Source of the DNA: Gammaproteobacteria bacterium
GTDB taxonomy: Bacteria > Pseudomonadota > Gammaproteobacteria > Steroidobacterales > GCA-2729495
Length of the DNA stretch: 64,000 nucleotides
Assembly: GCA_023383705.1 (NCBI GenBank)
Contig: JAHDYM010000004.1
Coordinates: 1 to 64,000 of the forward strand
Direction of reading: 5' to 3'
Both the position numbers and the translations under genes were made by a program. The notes beneath the pieces are model-generated. The model was not told the origin of the DNA. It did not search any database and saw only the letters and a program-made list of their open reading frames with translations. Below, piece after piece: positions 17,539-27,191 of the stretch. Positions within the stretch are counted from its first letter, which is position 1, and each line of letters opens with the position of its first letter.

Positions 17539-17569
17539 CCGGGCTGCTTTTTGCAGCCCGGATGTTTTT
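17539..17569 (+). terminator. intrinsic terminator/attenuator between rpsB and tsf
   Basis: CCGGGCTGC (17539-17547), loop TTTTT, GCAGCCCGG (17553-17561) forms a perfect 9-bp stem, then ATGTTTTT. It sits 25 bp after the rpsB stop and 71 bp before tsf. Read-through would set the S2:EF-Ts ratio, as proposed for the same position in E. coli. Confidence 0.85.
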
Positions 17570-17640
17570 CCGGTGCGGTTTCGCACTTTCAGGGCCATGC
17601 ATGTTGCATGGCCCCCCGTAGATGGATCTGGAGAGACGTG

Positions 17641-18522
17641 ATGACGGCGATTGCCGCAAGTCTGGTGAAGGAACTGCGCGAGCGCACTGGCGCCGGCATG
17701 ATGGAGTGCAAGAAGGCACTGATCGACGCTGATGGCGCGATCGATGCCGCACAGGAGTTGCTGCGTACCCGCGGCCAGGCCAAGGCCGACAAGAAGGCCG
17801 GGCGGATTGCCGCCGAGGGCCAGATCATGACGGCCGCCAGCCCCGCCGGGGACGTGACCGCAATCATGGAGGTCAACTGCGAGACGGATTTCGTCGCCAA
17901 GGCCGACAATTTCCAGGACTTCGCTCGTCAGGCGGTGGAGCTCGCAGCGGTGCGGCAGCCGGCCGATGTCGACGCGTTGATGGCGCTCCCGGCGACCGAC
18001 GGGCGGACGCTCGAAGAGGCCCGTCGCGACCTGGTCGCCAAGATCGGCGAGAACATCGGCGTGCGGCGCTTTGCCTATCTGCGGCCGGTCGGCCAGCTGG
18101 CCAGCTATTTCCACGGCACACGGATCGGTGTGCTCGTCGATGTGGTGGGTGGTGATGCGGATCTTGGCAAGGATCTGGCCATGCACATTGCCGCCAGCAA
18201 CCCGCGATACCTGTCGGTCGACGAGGTGCCCGAGGATATCCGCGCCAACGAACGCCGCATTCTTTCCGAGCAGGCCCAGGCCGAGGGCAAGCCCGCCGAG
18301 ATCGTCGCGAAAATGGTCGAGGGCCGGCTGCGCAAGTACCTGAACGAAATCGTCCTGCTCGGGCAGTCCTTCGTGAAGGATCCGGACCTTTCCATCGAGA
18401 AACTCCTCAAGCAGCGTGGCGCGAAGGTCCAGGCTTTCGTGCGCCTCGAAGTGGGTGAGGGCATCGAGAAAAAGTCCGAGAACATCGCGGAAGCGGTCGC
18501 CGCCATGAATTCCGGCGGCTGA
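17641..18522 (+). CDS. tsf: elongation factor Ts
   Basis: The guanine-nucleotide exchange factor for EF-Tu. The N-terminal UBA-like domain contains LRERTGAGMMECKKAL, and the core signature INCETDFV-like VNCETDFVAKADNF is present. The protein has 293 aa, the normal size. The ATG at 17641 has GGAGAG upstream. It is the second gene of rpsB-tsf, downstream of the attenuator. Confidence 0.97.
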   Translation: MTAIAASLVKELRERTGAGMMECKKALIDADGAIDAAQELLRTRGQAKADKKAGRIAAEGQIMTAASPAGDVTAIMEVNCETDFVAKADNFQDFARQAVELAAVRQPADVDALMALPATDGRTLEEARRDLVAKIGENIGVRRFAYLRPVGQLASYFHGTRIGVLVDVVGGDADLGKDLAMHIAASNPRYLSVDEVPEDIRANERRILSEQAQAEGKPAEIVAKMVEGRLRKYLNEIVLLGQSFVKDPDLSIEKLLKQRGAKVQAFVRLEVGEGIEKKSENIAEAVAAMNSGG

Positions 18523-18580
18523 GGTCTCCGCTGACCGGACGGGAGCATGGCCGGTCGGAGATGTGCGGTACGTCGCAAGC

Positions 18581-18623
18581 CTGTCCTGCTGTTAACCTCG
18601 CAGGACAGCAAATCCGGTAGAAT
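18581..18623 (+). promoter_or_regulatory. hairpin and candidate -10 upstream of pyrH
   Basis: CTGTCCTGC (18581-18589) pairs with GCAGGACAG (18600-18608), a perfect 9-bp stem without a T tract. A TAGAAT hexamer follows at 18618-18623, about 50 bp before the pyrH ATG. A -35 at the right distance is not evident. It may be a pyrH promoter with an operator-like repeat, or an RNA stem reducing read-through from tsf. Confidence 0.3.
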
Positions 18624-18673
18624 CACCCGGGTTTTGCCTCGCCACCCAACGGATATCGCACGGTCCTGATCGC

Positions 18674-19396
18674 ATGAACGAAACTCGCCTGCTCTACCGG
18701 CGCATGCTGCTGAAGCTCAGCGGCGAGGTACTCATGGGTGGTGGCGATTACGGAATCGACCCCGTGGTGCTGGCCCGCATTGCCGCCGAGCTCAAGGAAG
18801 TCGTGGGCCTCGGTGTGCAGCTCGGCATCGTCATCGGTGGCGGCAATATCTTTCGCGGCGCGGGCCTGGCGCGGGCCGGCATGGATCGCGTCACCGGCGA
18901 CCACATGGGAATGCTGGCCACGGTCATCAATTCGCTGGCCCTGCAGGATGCCCTCGAGCGCGTGGGCACCCATGCCCGGGTCATGTCGGCCCTGCAGATC
19001 CACGAGGTCTGCGAGGATTACATCCGGCGTCGCGCGATCCGTCACCTCGAGAAGGGCCGGGTCACCATCTTTGCGGCAGGCACCGGCAACCCGTTCTTCA
19101 CCACGGACAGCGCAGCGGCATTGCGGGCCATCGAGATCGATGCGGATGTGCTCGTCAAGGGCACCAAGGTCGATGGCGTCTATACCGCTGATCCGGTCAA
19201 GGATCCCGGTGCCGTGCGCTACGACCGGCTGACCTTCGACCGGGTGATTGCCGACAAGCTGAATGTCATGGACACGACGGCAGTCGTGATGTGCCGGGAA
19301 AATGCTGTACCGATCCGCGTATTCAATCTGAACGGAGCCGGAGAGCTGGTGCGTCTCGCGCGTGGCGAGGACATCGGCACACTGGTGACCGGTTAG
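18674..19396 (+). CDS. pyrH: uridylate kinase
   Basis: Phosphorylates UMP to UDP and feeds RNA, UDP-sugar and CTP synthesis. Amino-acid-kinase-fold features: [11 protein letters not shown] (phosphate binding), [25 protein letters not shown], and the C-terminal [11 protein letters not shown] with the ATP-binding segment. The protein has 240 aa, typical. It belongs to the conserved rpsB-tsf-pyrH-frr series. Confidence 0.97.
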   Translation: MNETRLLYRRMLLKLSGEVLMGGGDYGIDPVVLARIAAELKEVVGLGVQLGIVIGGGNIFRGAGLARAGMDRVTGDHMGMLATVINSLALQDALERVGTHARVMSALQIHEVCEDYIRRRAIRHLEKGRVTIFAAGTGNPFFTTDSAAALRAIEIDADVLVKGTKVDGVYTADPVKDPGAVRYDRLTFDRVIADKLNVMDTTAVVMCRENAVPIRVFNLNGAGELVRLARGEDIGTLVTG

Positions 19397-19421
19397 GCAC
19401 GCACAGTCTGGAGGTTGCGGC

Positions 19422-19979
19422 GTGATCAATGAGATCAGAAAGGATGCTGATCAGCGCATGGCCAAGTGCGTGGTCGCCATGGCCCAGGGGTTGCGCAAGT
19501 TGCGCACCGGCCGGGCCCACCCGAGCCTGCTCGAACACCTGATGGTGGACTACTACGGGTCCAGTGTCCCGCTCACGCAAACCGCCAACGTTGCGATCGA
19601 GGATCCCCGCACGCTGACCGTCACTCCCTGGGAAAAGTCGATGGTGGCCGTGATCGAGAAGGCCATCATGAGTGCCAACCTCGGTCTCACGCCGCGCAGT
19701 GCCGGCATGGTCATCCGCGTGCCGCTGCCGGTGCTCACCGAAGACCGGCGTCGCGACCTCGCCAAGATGGTTCGGCAGGAAGCGGAGCAGGGCCGGGTGG
19801 CCATACGCAATGTCCGGCGCGATGCCATCAACGACATCAAGGAACTGCTGAAAGACAAGCTCATCAACGAGGATCAGGGGCATCAGGGTGAGTCGATGAT
19901 CCAGGAGCTCACCGACAGGCACGTCGCCGAAGTCGAACGGATCTCCGAGGAAAAGCAGAAGGAGATCATGGAGTTCTGA
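19422..19979 (+). CDS. frr: ribosome recycling factor
   Basis: Acts with EF-G to split post-termination ribosomes. Visible are [20 protein letters not shown], the VTPWEKSMV block, [15 protein letters not shown] and a C-terminal helix ending KEIMEF. The length of 185 aa is exact for the family. The start is GTG with GGAGG 8 nt upstream. The usual next gene in enterics, dxr, is absent: uppS starts after 35 bp. Confidence 0.97.
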   Translation: MINEIRKDADQRMAKCVVAMAQGLRKLRTGRAHPSLLEHLMVDYYGSSVPLTQTANVAIEDPRTLTVTPWEKSMVAVIEKAIMSANLGLTPRSAGMVIRVPLPVLTEDRRRDLAKMVRQEAEQGRVAIRNVRRDAINDIKELLKDKLINEDQGHQGESMIQELTDRHVAEVERISEEKQKEIMEF

Positions 19980-20014
19980 TCGGTTCGTGAAGCCTGATCA
20001 AGATCTGGGGAGCG

Positions 20015-20764
20015 ATGAGTACCAGCAGTAAATTCCAGCCGATACAGCCTGCCCATGTGGCGATGATCATGGACGGGAACGGACGCTGGGCCAATGCGCA
20101 CGGACGGCCCCGCCATGCCGGCCACCGCGCCGGGGTAAAGGCCGCGCGGGCCGTAATCGAGGCCTGTGCTACCAGGGACGTGAAGGTACTGACGCTGTTT
20201 GCCTTCAGCAGCGAGAACTGGAAGCGGCCGCCGGGTGAGGTCGATGCGCTCATGCGGCTGTTCGTCGAGGTGTTGCAGAGGGAAGTCGATGCCCTGCACG
20301 AGAACGGCATCCAGTTGCGCTTCATCGGTGCGCGCGACAGCCTTCCCACGATCCTGCGCAAGCGCATGGCCGATGCCGAGGCGCGTACCGCCGCCAACTC
20401 GCGCATGACCCTCGTGCTGGCAGTCGCCTATGGCGGCCAGTGGGACATGGTGCAGGCCGTGCGGCGCATCGGTCACAAGGTGCGGGCCGGTGACCTGGAT
20501 CCTGCCGATATCGACGAGCCGCTGATCGACCGTCATCGTGCACTGGCCGGGCTGCCCGCCCCCGATCTGCTGATCCGCACCGGTGGCGAGCGTCGTATTT
20601 CCAATTTCCTGCTCTGGGATCTGGCCTATACCGAGCTGCATTTCACCGATACGCTCTGGCCTGACTTCAGTGCGGAGGAACTGGCAGTGGCGCTGGAACT
20701 GTTCAGCAGCCGGCAGCGGCGCTTTGGCGGAGTTCCCGAGCAACTCGAGGCCATCGGCGATTGA
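20015..20764 (+). CDS. uppS: undecaprenyl diphosphate synthase
   Basis: Adds eight isopentenyl units to farnesyl diphosphate to form the C55 carrier for peptidoglycan and O-antigen. The catalytic Asp20 lies in MIMDGNGRWA. Also present are the RHAGHRAGVKA basic segment, FAFSSENWKR and the C-terminal LLIRTGGERRISNFLLWD. At 249 aa it is standard. GGGAG precedes the ATG. Confidence 0.97.
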   Translation: MSTSSKFQPIQPAHVAMIMDGNGRWANAHGRPRHAGHRAGVKAARAVIEACATRDVKVLTLFAFSSENWKRPPGEVDALMRLFVEVLQREVDALHENGIQLRFIGARDSLPTILRKRMADAEARTAANSRMTLVLAVAYGGQWDMVQAVRRIGHKVRAGDLDPADIDEPLIDRHRALAGLPAPDLLIRTGGERRISNFLLWDLAYTELHFTDTLWPDFSAEELAVALELFSSRQRRFGGVPEQLEAIGD

Positions 20765-20815
20765 CCACGACGACCGGGACCTTCACTGTGGTCCGGAACC
20801 GGTAGCGGAGTTTCC

Positions 20816-21628
20816 GTGAACGAGTTGCAGAAGCGGGTGCTGACTGCAGTGGTACTGGTGACGGCGCTGCTCGGCATTCTCCTTGCAGCCCCGCCAGTCG
20901 TCGCAACGGCGTTTGCCGCCCTGCTGATGCTGCTCGCTGCCTTCGAGTGGACGGCCTTCCTCGGCGCCGTCAGTCCCGTGGTGCGTCATGCCTATCTCTT
21001 GTTGCTGGCCCTGGCCTACGCCGGGAGTTACTGGCTGGTTCCGGAGCGGGTCGGCCTGGCTTCGCTGCTGTGGATTGCGCTTGCGTGGTGGCTGGTGGCA
21101 GTGGCCTGGATCCTGCGTTATCCGGTGCGCATCACGCCATTGGCTGCGGGGGTTGCCGGCATGTTCGTGCTGGTACCGGCCTGGATCAGCCTGGTGAGCA
21201 TCCTGCAGGTGGCGGGGCAGGGTGCTGCGCTCCTGCTGCTGACGCTGTCAATGATCTGGGCAGCCGATATCGGCGCGTATTTTGCCGGGCATCGCTGGGG
21301 GCGCCTGAAGCTTGCGCCGCAGGTCAGTCCGGGCAAGACCGTGGAAGGGGTGGCTGGCGGGCTGCTCTGCACCGTGCTCGTTGCCGGTATCGGCGGCAGC
21401 CTGCTCGGCTTGCCGGTCGCAGCCATGCTGCCGCTCGGCCTGTGCGTGGCGGCGATATCGGTGGTTGGCGACCTGACCGAGAGCATGTTCAAACGCAGCG
21501 TGGGGCTCAAGGACAGCGGACGGCTGTTTCCCGGCCATGGCGGGGTCCTCGACCGGATCGACAGCATCACGGCGGCGGCGCCCCTGTTCGCACTGGCCCT
21601 GCAGTGGATGGGACGGATCCCTGCCTGA
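20816..21628 (+). CDS. cdsA: phosphatidate cytidylyltransferase
   Basis: An inner-membrane enzyme making CDP-diacylglycerol from phosphatidate and CTP, the branch point of phospholipid synthesis. There are seven or more hydrophobic segments. The CdsA signature is complete near the C-terminus: VGDLTESMFKR, then GLKDSGRLFPGHGGVLDRID. It has 270 aa and a GTG start preceded by CGGAG. rseP begins only 18 bp downstream, so there is no room for dxr. Confidence 0.95.
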   Translation: MNELQKRVLTAVVLVTALLGILLAAPPVVATAFAALLMLLAAFEWTAFLGAVSPVVRHAYLLLLALAYAGSYWLVPERVGLASLLWIALAWWLVAVAWILRYPVRITPLAAGVAGMFVLVPAWISLVSILQVAGQGAALLLLTLSMIWAADIGAYFAGHRWGRLKLAPQVSPGKTVEGVAGGLLCTVLVAGIGGSLLGLPVAAMLPLGLCVAAISVVGDLTESMFKRSVGLKDSGRLFPGHGGVLDRIDSITAAAPLFALALQWMGRIPA

Positions 21629-21646
21629 TGTCTTAGTATTCACGCC

Positions 21647-23026
21647 ATGCCATCCATACTCAATTCCCTGCTGGCCTTCATCGCTGCCATCGCCTTGCTG
21701 GTGGCGATACACGAATACGGGCACTACCTGGTGGCCCGCCTGTCTGGCGTCAAGGTCCTGCGCTACTCGATCGGCTTCGGCCAGGTCCTCTGGTCGCGCC
21801 GTGCCGGGCCGGACCAGACCGAATACTGCGTGTCGGCAATACCGCTCGGTGGCTACGTGAAGTTGCTGGACGAGCGGGATTGCGCGGTGAGCTTCGCGGA
21901 GCGTGACCGTGCCTTCAACCGGCAGTCCGGTCCCGTGCGCATGGCCATCCTGTTCGCCGGGCCGGCATTCAACCTGGTGTTCGCCGTACTCGCCTATACG
22001 CTGATGTTCATGCACGGCGTGCCGGGAATCCGGCCGGTGGTTGGTACCGTTGAACCGGACTCGCTTGCCGCGAGCGCCGGCTTGCGCGAGGGCGATACCA
22101 TTGTTGCTGTCGGTGGCCGGCCGGTCCGGACCTGGGAATCCGCCACCCTCGGCATCCTGGACGAGTTGCTGGCCAACGGTTCGATCGGTCTCGAGGTCAG
22201 CGGCAAGGATGCGGCCGGGTCCGCGGCGCCCCGCGCGGTGGTGTTGCAGACCGCTGGCCGCGAATCCCGACTGACCGAGCCCGGGAAACTGTTCGTGGAG
22301 CTGGGCTTTGAGCCCTGGAAGCCGGTCCCTGATGCCGTCATCGGTGAACTGACGGCGGGTGGACCGGCCGAGCGCGCCGGCATACAGCCGGGCGACCGGG
22401 TGCTTGCCGTCGACGGCACTGACGTGGACAACTGGCCACACTGGGTCGAGCTGGTGCGCGCGCGGCCTGCGCAGATCGTCGACGTCAGGCTGCGGAGGGG
22501 TAGCGAGGAGCTGGAGCTCGCCATCGAAATCGAGGCGGTGGACACGGATACAGGCCGGATCGGGCGCATCGGCGCAGCGGTACAGATGTCGCCCGGCCAG
22601 TTCGACCACATGCGTGCCGAGGAGCGCTACACGCCGGTCAGCGCCCTGCAGCGGGCGACGGTCCGTACCTGGGAGATGAGCATACTGACCTTGCGCATGA
22701 TATGGCGGATGGTGGTCGGTGATGTTTCGGTAAAGAATATCAGCGGCCCGATCAACATCGCCCAGTATGCGGGCTATAGTGCGAGCATCGGCGTTTCGGC
22801 ATTCCTGGGTTTTCTTGCGGTGGTCAGTATCAGTCTCGGTGTCCTCAACCTGCTTCCCGTGCCGATGCTCGACGGCGGCCAGATCGTCTACACCCTGGCC
22901 GAGCAGCTCAAGGGCAGTCCACTGTCCGAACGTGCGCAGATGATCGGCCAGCAGGTCGGCCTCGGTCTGCTGCTGCTCCTGATGAGCTTCGCGTTCTATA
23001 ACGACATTTCCAGATTGCTCGGCTGA
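21647..23026 (+). CDS. rseP: RseP, site-2 intramembrane metalloprotease
   Basis: Cleaves RseA within the membrane to release sigma-E during envelope stress. The zinc motif H22-E-Y-G-H26 is in the first helix. Two PDZ domains occupy about 115-300, each with a GxxxGD-type binding strand. The third metal ligand is in NLLPVPMLDGGQ near the C-terminus. The protein has 459 aa, near the E. coli length of 450. It sits directly before bamA, the usual arrangement. Confidence 0.96.
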   Translation: MPSILNSLLAFIAAIALLVAIHEYGHYLVARLSGVKVLRYSIGFGQVLWSRRAGPDQTEYCVSAIPLGGYVKLLDERDCAVSFAERDRAFNRQSGPVRMAILFAGPAFNLVFAVLAYTLMFMHGVPGIRPVVGTVEPDSLAASAGLREGDTIVAVGGRPVRTWESATLGILDELLANGSIGLEVSGKDAAGSAAPRAVVLQTAGRESRLTEPGKLFVELGFEPWKPVPDAVIGELTAGGPAERAGIQPGDRVLAVDGTDVDNWPHWVELVRARPAQIVDVRLRRGSEELELAIEIEAVDTDTGRIGRIGAAVQMSPGQFDHMRAEERYTPVSALQRATVRTWEMSILTLRMIWRMVVGDVSVKNISGPINIAQYAGYSASIGVSAFLGFLAVVSISLGVLNLLPVPMLDGGQIVYTLAEQLKGSPLSERAQMIGQQVGLGLLLLLMSFAFYNDISRLLG

Positions 23027-23033
23027 GTCAGTG

Positions 23034-25463
23034 ATGGGGCTGTTGTCGCCGGGTCGCCTGTTTGCGCGCATGCTGCTTGCAGCGATGTTGCTGGTGCTGT
23101 CATCTGCCGGGCATGGCCAGGATGCCGCCCCTGCGGCTGTCGGTGACCTGGTCGTGCGCAATATCCGCGTGGAAGGATTGCAGCGCATCGCCGAAGGTAC
23201 GGTGCTCAACTACCTGCCGGTTAACATCGGGGACCGCATCGACCAGGGTCGCATCCAGGAGGCGGTCCGTGCGGTGTATGGCACCGGTTTTTTCCGCGAT
23301 GTCGAGATCCGCTGGGACAGCGGAGCCCTGATCATCGTGGTGTCGGAGCGCCCGTCGATCGCCAGTTTCTCGATCACCGGCAACAAGGACATCAAGACCG
23401 AGGACCTGCAGGAACCGCTGGCCAGGATTGGCCTCAAGCAGGGCCGCATCTTCAACCAGTCCGTGCTGGACGAGGTCGAGCAGTCGCTCACGGACCAGTA
23501 TTTCAGCCGTGGCAAGTACGCGGCGAAAGTCACGGCAGAGGTCGAGGGGCTTCCTGACAACAAGGTGGCGATCGCCATCACGATCAAGGAAGGCGACCGG
23601 GCCCGGATCCGGCAGATCAACCTGGTCGGCAACAGCAGCTTCAGTGACGAGGAAATCCTCGAGCGCTTCGAACTGAAGACGCCGACCTGGCTGTCATTCA
23701 TCCGGCAGGATGACCGCTATTCGCGCGAAGCGCTGTCGGGCGACCTGGAAACCCTGCGTTCCTACTACATGGACCGCGGCTTTGCCGATTTCAACGTCGA
23801 GTCGACCCAGGTGGCGATCTCTCCGGACAAGCGCGACATATTCGTCACGATCAACCTGATAGAAGGTGACAGATACCGGATCAGCGATGTGCGCCTGGCC
23901 GGCGAGCTGGTGCTGACCGAGCGGCAGCTCAACCCCTTCGTCGTGGTCAAGCCGGGGCAGAGCTACTCGCAGCAGCTGATCACGCAGAGCGCGGACATGA
24001 TCCGGCTCAGGCTGAGCGAGGAGGGCTATGCCTTTGCCACGGTTGACCCGGTGCCGGAGCTGGACCGGGAGGCCAAGACGGCCGCGATCACGCTGTACGT
24101 GGAACCGAAGAGCCGCGCCTATGTGCGGCGGGTGAATTTCAATGGCACTTCGTCGATCAACGATGATGTGCTGAGGCGGGAAATGCGGCAGCTCGAGGGC
24201 GGCTATCTGTCGAACAGCCGCCTGGAGCGTTCCAAGATCCGTCTGCAGCGCCTGCCCTACATTGAAAAGGTCGAGGAAACCACCAACCCGGTGCCGGGCA
24301 CCCCGGACCTGGTCGATCTGGATTTCGACATCACGGAAGGTTTGCCCGGCCAGTTCGGCGGTGGCGTCGGCTACTCGCAGTCGCAGAAGCTGATCTTCAA
24401 CGGCAACTTCGTGCATACCAATTTCATGGGCAGCGGCAACCGCGTGCAGGCCGATATCAATACCGGGCAGTACCGGACGGTCTACGGCGTGTCCTACACG
24501 GATCCCTACACGACGATCAACGAGGTCAGTCGCACGATCAGCCTCGCCTATCGTGACATCACCCAGTTCACCTCGGACGCATCGGACTTCTCGACCAAGA
24601 CCCTTTCCGTATCGGCCGAGTTCAGCTATCCCGTTACCGAATACCAGCGGCTGATCTTCGGCGGTACCTTGCAGAGTTCCGAGTTGCTCAGCGACAGCTT
24701 CCAGACCGAGCAGGCCCAGGAGTGGGTGCGCAACAACGGCGACAGTTCCTCGACCATCATCCCCGGCGGTGCGATCTACGAGACCAAGTTCGACACCGTT
24801 GAACTGCTGGCAGGCTGGATCTACGACACCCGCAACCGGGGCCTGTTTGCCGACCGCGGTGCGCGGCACCGGTTGACCGGCAACGTCACCGTGCCCGGCA
24901 GCGATGTCGAGTACTACACGCTCAACTACAACTACCAGCAGTACCTGCCGGTCAACCGCTGGGCGACCTTCCTGTTCAGCCTGGATCTCGGGTATGGCGC
25001 GGCGATCGGTGATACCACGTCCTTGCCGCCATACCGCAACTACTTTGCGGGCGGTCCGGATACCGTGCGCGGCTACCGTGAAAACGACCTCGGCCCGAAG
25101 GACACCTTCGGCAATCCCTACGGCGGTGACCTGCTGACGGCCGGCCAGGTCGAGTTGCTGCTGCCCATCCCCGAGAAATGGCAGTCGAAGTCGCGCTTTA
25201 CGCTGTTTTTCGACATGGGCAATGTCTTTTCAGTGGGCGATGTCGAGTTTTATGCGCCGTTCCCCAATGACCGCCAGCCGATCGATTATGATTTCGACCT
25301 GGGCGAGCTGAAGCGGTCTTACGGCATCTCGGCCCAGTGGCTCGCACCGCTTGGCCTGTTCCGTTTCAGTTATGCTTTCCCACTGGATGCGGACTCGGCC
25401 ACCGACCTCTCGTACGGCGACAGCACCGAGCGCTTCCAGTTTTCAATCGGTGGCGCGTTCTAG
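23034..25463 (+). CDS. bamA: outer membrane protein assembly factor BamA
   Basis: An Omp85 protein that folds beta-barrels into the outer membrane. A signal peptide (cut after GHGQDA-like residues ~30) is followed by five POTRA domains starting with VVRNIRVEGLQRI, and a C-terminal 16-strand barrel from about 430. The conserved loop-6 motif appears as DTVRGYREND (VRGY instead of VRGF). It ends in Phe, as expected for barrel insertion. A GTG at 23031 directly precedes the chosen ATG at 23034. Confidence 0.97.
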   Translation: MGLLSPGRLFARMLLAAMLLVLSSAGHGQDAAPAAVGDLVVRNIRVEGLQRIAEGTVLNYLPVNIGDRIDQGRIQEAVRAVYGTGFFRDVEIRWDSGALIIVVSERPSIASFSITGNKDIKTEDLQEPLARIGLKQGRIFNQSVLDEVEQSLTDQYFSRGKYAAKVTAEVEGLPDNKVAIAITIKEGDRARIRQINLVGNSSFSDEEILERFELKTPTWLSFIRQDDRYSREALSGDLETLRSYYMDRGFADFNVESTQVAISPDKRDIFVTINLIEGDRYRISDVRLAGELVLTERQLNPFVVVKPGQSYSQQLITQSADMIRLRLSEEGYAFATVDPVPELDREAKTAAITLYVEPKSRAYVRRVNFNGTSSINDDVLRREMRQLEGGYLSNSRLERSKIRLQRLPYIEKVEETTNPVPGTPDLVDLDFDITEGLPGQFGGGVGYSQSQKLIFNGNFVHTNFMGSGNRVQADINTGQYRTVYGVSYTDPYTTINEVSRTISLAYRDITQFTSDASDFSTKTLSVSAEFSYPVTEYQRLIFGGTLQSSELLSDSFQTEQAQEWVRNNGDSSSTIIPGGAIYETKFDTVELLAGWIYDTRNRGLFADRGARHRLTGNVTVPGSDVEYYTLNYNYQQYLPVNRWATFLFSLDLGYGAAIGDTTSLPPYRNYFAGGPDTVRGYRENDLGPKDTFGNPYGGDLLTAGQVELLLPIPEKWQSKSRFTLFFDMGNVFSVGDVEFYAPFPNDRQPIDYDFDLGELKRSYGISAQWLAPLGLFRFSYAFPLDADSATDLSYGDSTERFQFSIGGAF

Positions 25464-25475
25464 GCACAACTTGAC

Positions 25476-25500
25476 TGCCGGTGGCGAGGGGTCACCGGCA
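25476..25500 (+). other. hairpin between bamA and skp
   Basis: TGCCGGTG (25476-25483) pairs with CACCGGCA (25493-25500), loop 9 nt, 12 bp after the bamA stop. It lacks a T tract. It could protect the 3' end of a processed bamA transcript; function unknown. Confidence 0.3.
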
Positions 25501-25535
25501 TCACTCAACGCAATTCAATGACACAGGAAATCACG

Positions 25536-26078
25536 ATGTTGCAGATCAGGAAGTGGGCCGCACTGGTGGCGATGACGGGCATGCTGGCCATGCCGCAGGC
25601 CGTGCTGGCACAGGCCAAACCGGTCAAGATCGGCTTTGTCAACGTGGCGCGTCTGCTGGCCGAGTCACCGCAGGCCAATGCGGCCAACCGAGCGCTCGAG
25701 AACGAGTTCGCGCCACGCCAGCGCGACCTGCTCGCCAAGCAGAAGGCCTTCAAGGATCGCGCTGACAAGATGCAGAAGGATGCGGCAGTGATGGGTGCCG
25801 ACGAGCGTCGCAATGCCGAGAACGACCTGCGGCGCGATGAGCGTGAACTGGCGCGGCAGTTCGAGGAGCTGCGTGAAGACCTGAACAACCGCAAGAACGA
25901 GGAGCTGGGCAAGCTGCGCGTCAACCTGCTCGGTGAAGTCGAGGGCTTTGCGCGCCAGGGCGGGTATGACTTGATCGTCAGCGATGCCCTGTACGTGAGC
26001 CCGGGCCTGGATGTCACCGCGCAGATATTGCAGGCCTTGCAGGGTCGTTCAGGTGCGGCTGCACCCGCCAAGCCCTGA
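25536..26078 (+). CDS. skp: OmpH/Skp family periplasmic chaperone
   Basis: A periplasmic holdase for unfolded outer-membrane proteins on the way to the Bam complex. A signal peptide of about 26 residues (ending AVLAQA) precedes IGFVNVARLL, then a long charged helix (~55-135) rich in Lys, Arg and Glu that forms the tentacles. An ATG at 25518 is also in frame, but AGGAAA lies 5 nt before the 25536 ATG, which also gives a compact signal peptide and 180 aa. E. coli Skp has 161 aa. Confidence 0.92.
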   Translation: MLQIRKWAALVAMTGMLAMPQAVLAQAKPVKIGFVNVARLLAESPQANAANRALENEFAPRQRDLLAKQKAFKDRADKMQKDAAVMGADERRNAENDLRRDERELARQFEELREDLNNRKNEELGKLRVNLLGEVEGFARQGGYDLIVSDALYVSPGLDVTAQILQALQGRSGAAAPAKP

Positions 26079-26159
26079 GGCACCGCTGCACGGGCGGGCG
26101 GCTGGCGCAAGCCTGATGCCGCCTGACCTGGCAGGCCTTGCCGAACGGCGGTGCACGGC

Positions 26160-27191
26160 ATGACGATGACCCTTGGCCAGCTCGCGGTCCGCCACGGTTG
26201 CGAACTGCGCGGCGACCCGGACGCGATCGTCGACCGGGTGGCTACGCTGGCAGACGCAGGACCCGGTTCGATCGGTTTTCTCGCCAACCCGGCATACCGG
26301 TCGCAGCTTGCCGCCACGCGCGCGACCGCGGTGATACTCCGCGCCGCGGACCTCGGCGACTGCCCGGTCGCCGCACTGCTGGCAAAGGATCCCTATGCGG
26401 TCTATGCGCGGGTTGCCGCCGATCTGCATCCAGCGCCGCCGCCGCGACCTGGCATACACCGGGCGGCTGTGCTCGGCGCCGCGGTCGAGGTTCCCGGAAG
26501 TTGCGAGATCGGGCCCGGGGCCGTGCTGGGCGACGGTGTGTCGCTTGGTGAACGGGTCTGTATTGGCGCCAATGCGGTGATCGGCGAGGCGGTGGTGATC
26601 GGGGCTGATACCCGTATCGCTGCCGGGGTGGTCATCTATGGCGGCGTGCGGCTTGGCAGCCGCTGCGTGATCCATTCCGGTGCGGTCATCGGTGCGGATG
26701 GCTTCGGTTTCGCGCGCGACCGCGATGGCAGCCAGATCAAGGTGCCGCAGATCGGTGGCGTGGTCATCGGTGATGATGTCGAAATCGGTGCCTGTACCAC
26801 GGTCGACCGCGGCGCGATTGGCGACACGGTCATTGGCGACGGCGTCAAGCTCGATAACCAGATACAGGTTGGGCACAATACCCGCATTGGCGCCCATACG
26901 GTGATCGCAGGGCAGTCCGGCATCTCCGGCAGCACGACCATCGGTGCACGCTGTACCATCGGCGGCAAGGTCGGGATTGCCGGGCATATCCGCATTGCCG
27001 ACGACGTGGTGATCGGCGGTGGTACCAGCGTACCGGGGTCCATCAACGTTCCGGGTGTCTATGCAGGTGGCGGTACACCGGCCGACACCCTGCAGCGCTG
27101 GCGCAGGAACATGGTGCGGTTTGGCCAGCTCGACGAAATGGCGCGCCGGCTTCTGGCGATCGAGAAGCGCATCAGGCAGGATTCCGAGTGA
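26160..27191 (+). CDS. lpxD: UDP-3-O-(3-hydroxyacyl)glucosamine N-acyltransferase
   Basis: Third step of lipid A synthesis, adding the N-linked 3-hydroxyacyl chain from ACP. An N-terminal uridine-binding domain (~1-100) contains [15 protein letters not shown]. It is followed by a left-handed beta-helix of hexapeptide repeats with the catalytic His in VGHNTRIG. The length from 26160 is 343 aa. GTG 26151 and ATG 26166 are other possible starts. Its stop overlaps the lpxA start by 4 bp, so fabZ, which normally sits here, is absent. Confidence 0.94.
   Translation: MTMTLGQLAVRHGCELRGDPDAIVDRVATLADAGPGSIGFLANPAYRSQLAATRATAVILRAADLGDCPVAALLAKDPYAVYARVAADLHPAPPPRPGIHRAAVLGAAVEVPGSCEIGPGAVLGDGVSLGERVCIGANAVIGEAVVIGADTRIAAGVVIYGGVRLGSRCVIHSGAVIGADGFGFARDRDGSQIKVPQIGGVVIGDDVEIGACTTVDRGAIGDTVIGDGVKLDNQIQVGHNTRIGAHTVIAGQSGISGSTTIGARCTIGGKVGIAGHIRIADDVVIGGGTSVPGSINVPGVYAGGGTPADTLQRWRRNMVRFGQLDEMARRLLAIEKRIRQDSE

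Noticed and set aside
18581-18608. Intrinsic terminator after tsf
   Set aside because: The 9-bp stem is perfect but the downstream sequence CAAATCCGG has no T run; kept only as a hairpin.
21248-23209. 650-codon minus-strand frame across rseP
   Set aside because: Antisense shadow over a complete and conserved gene.
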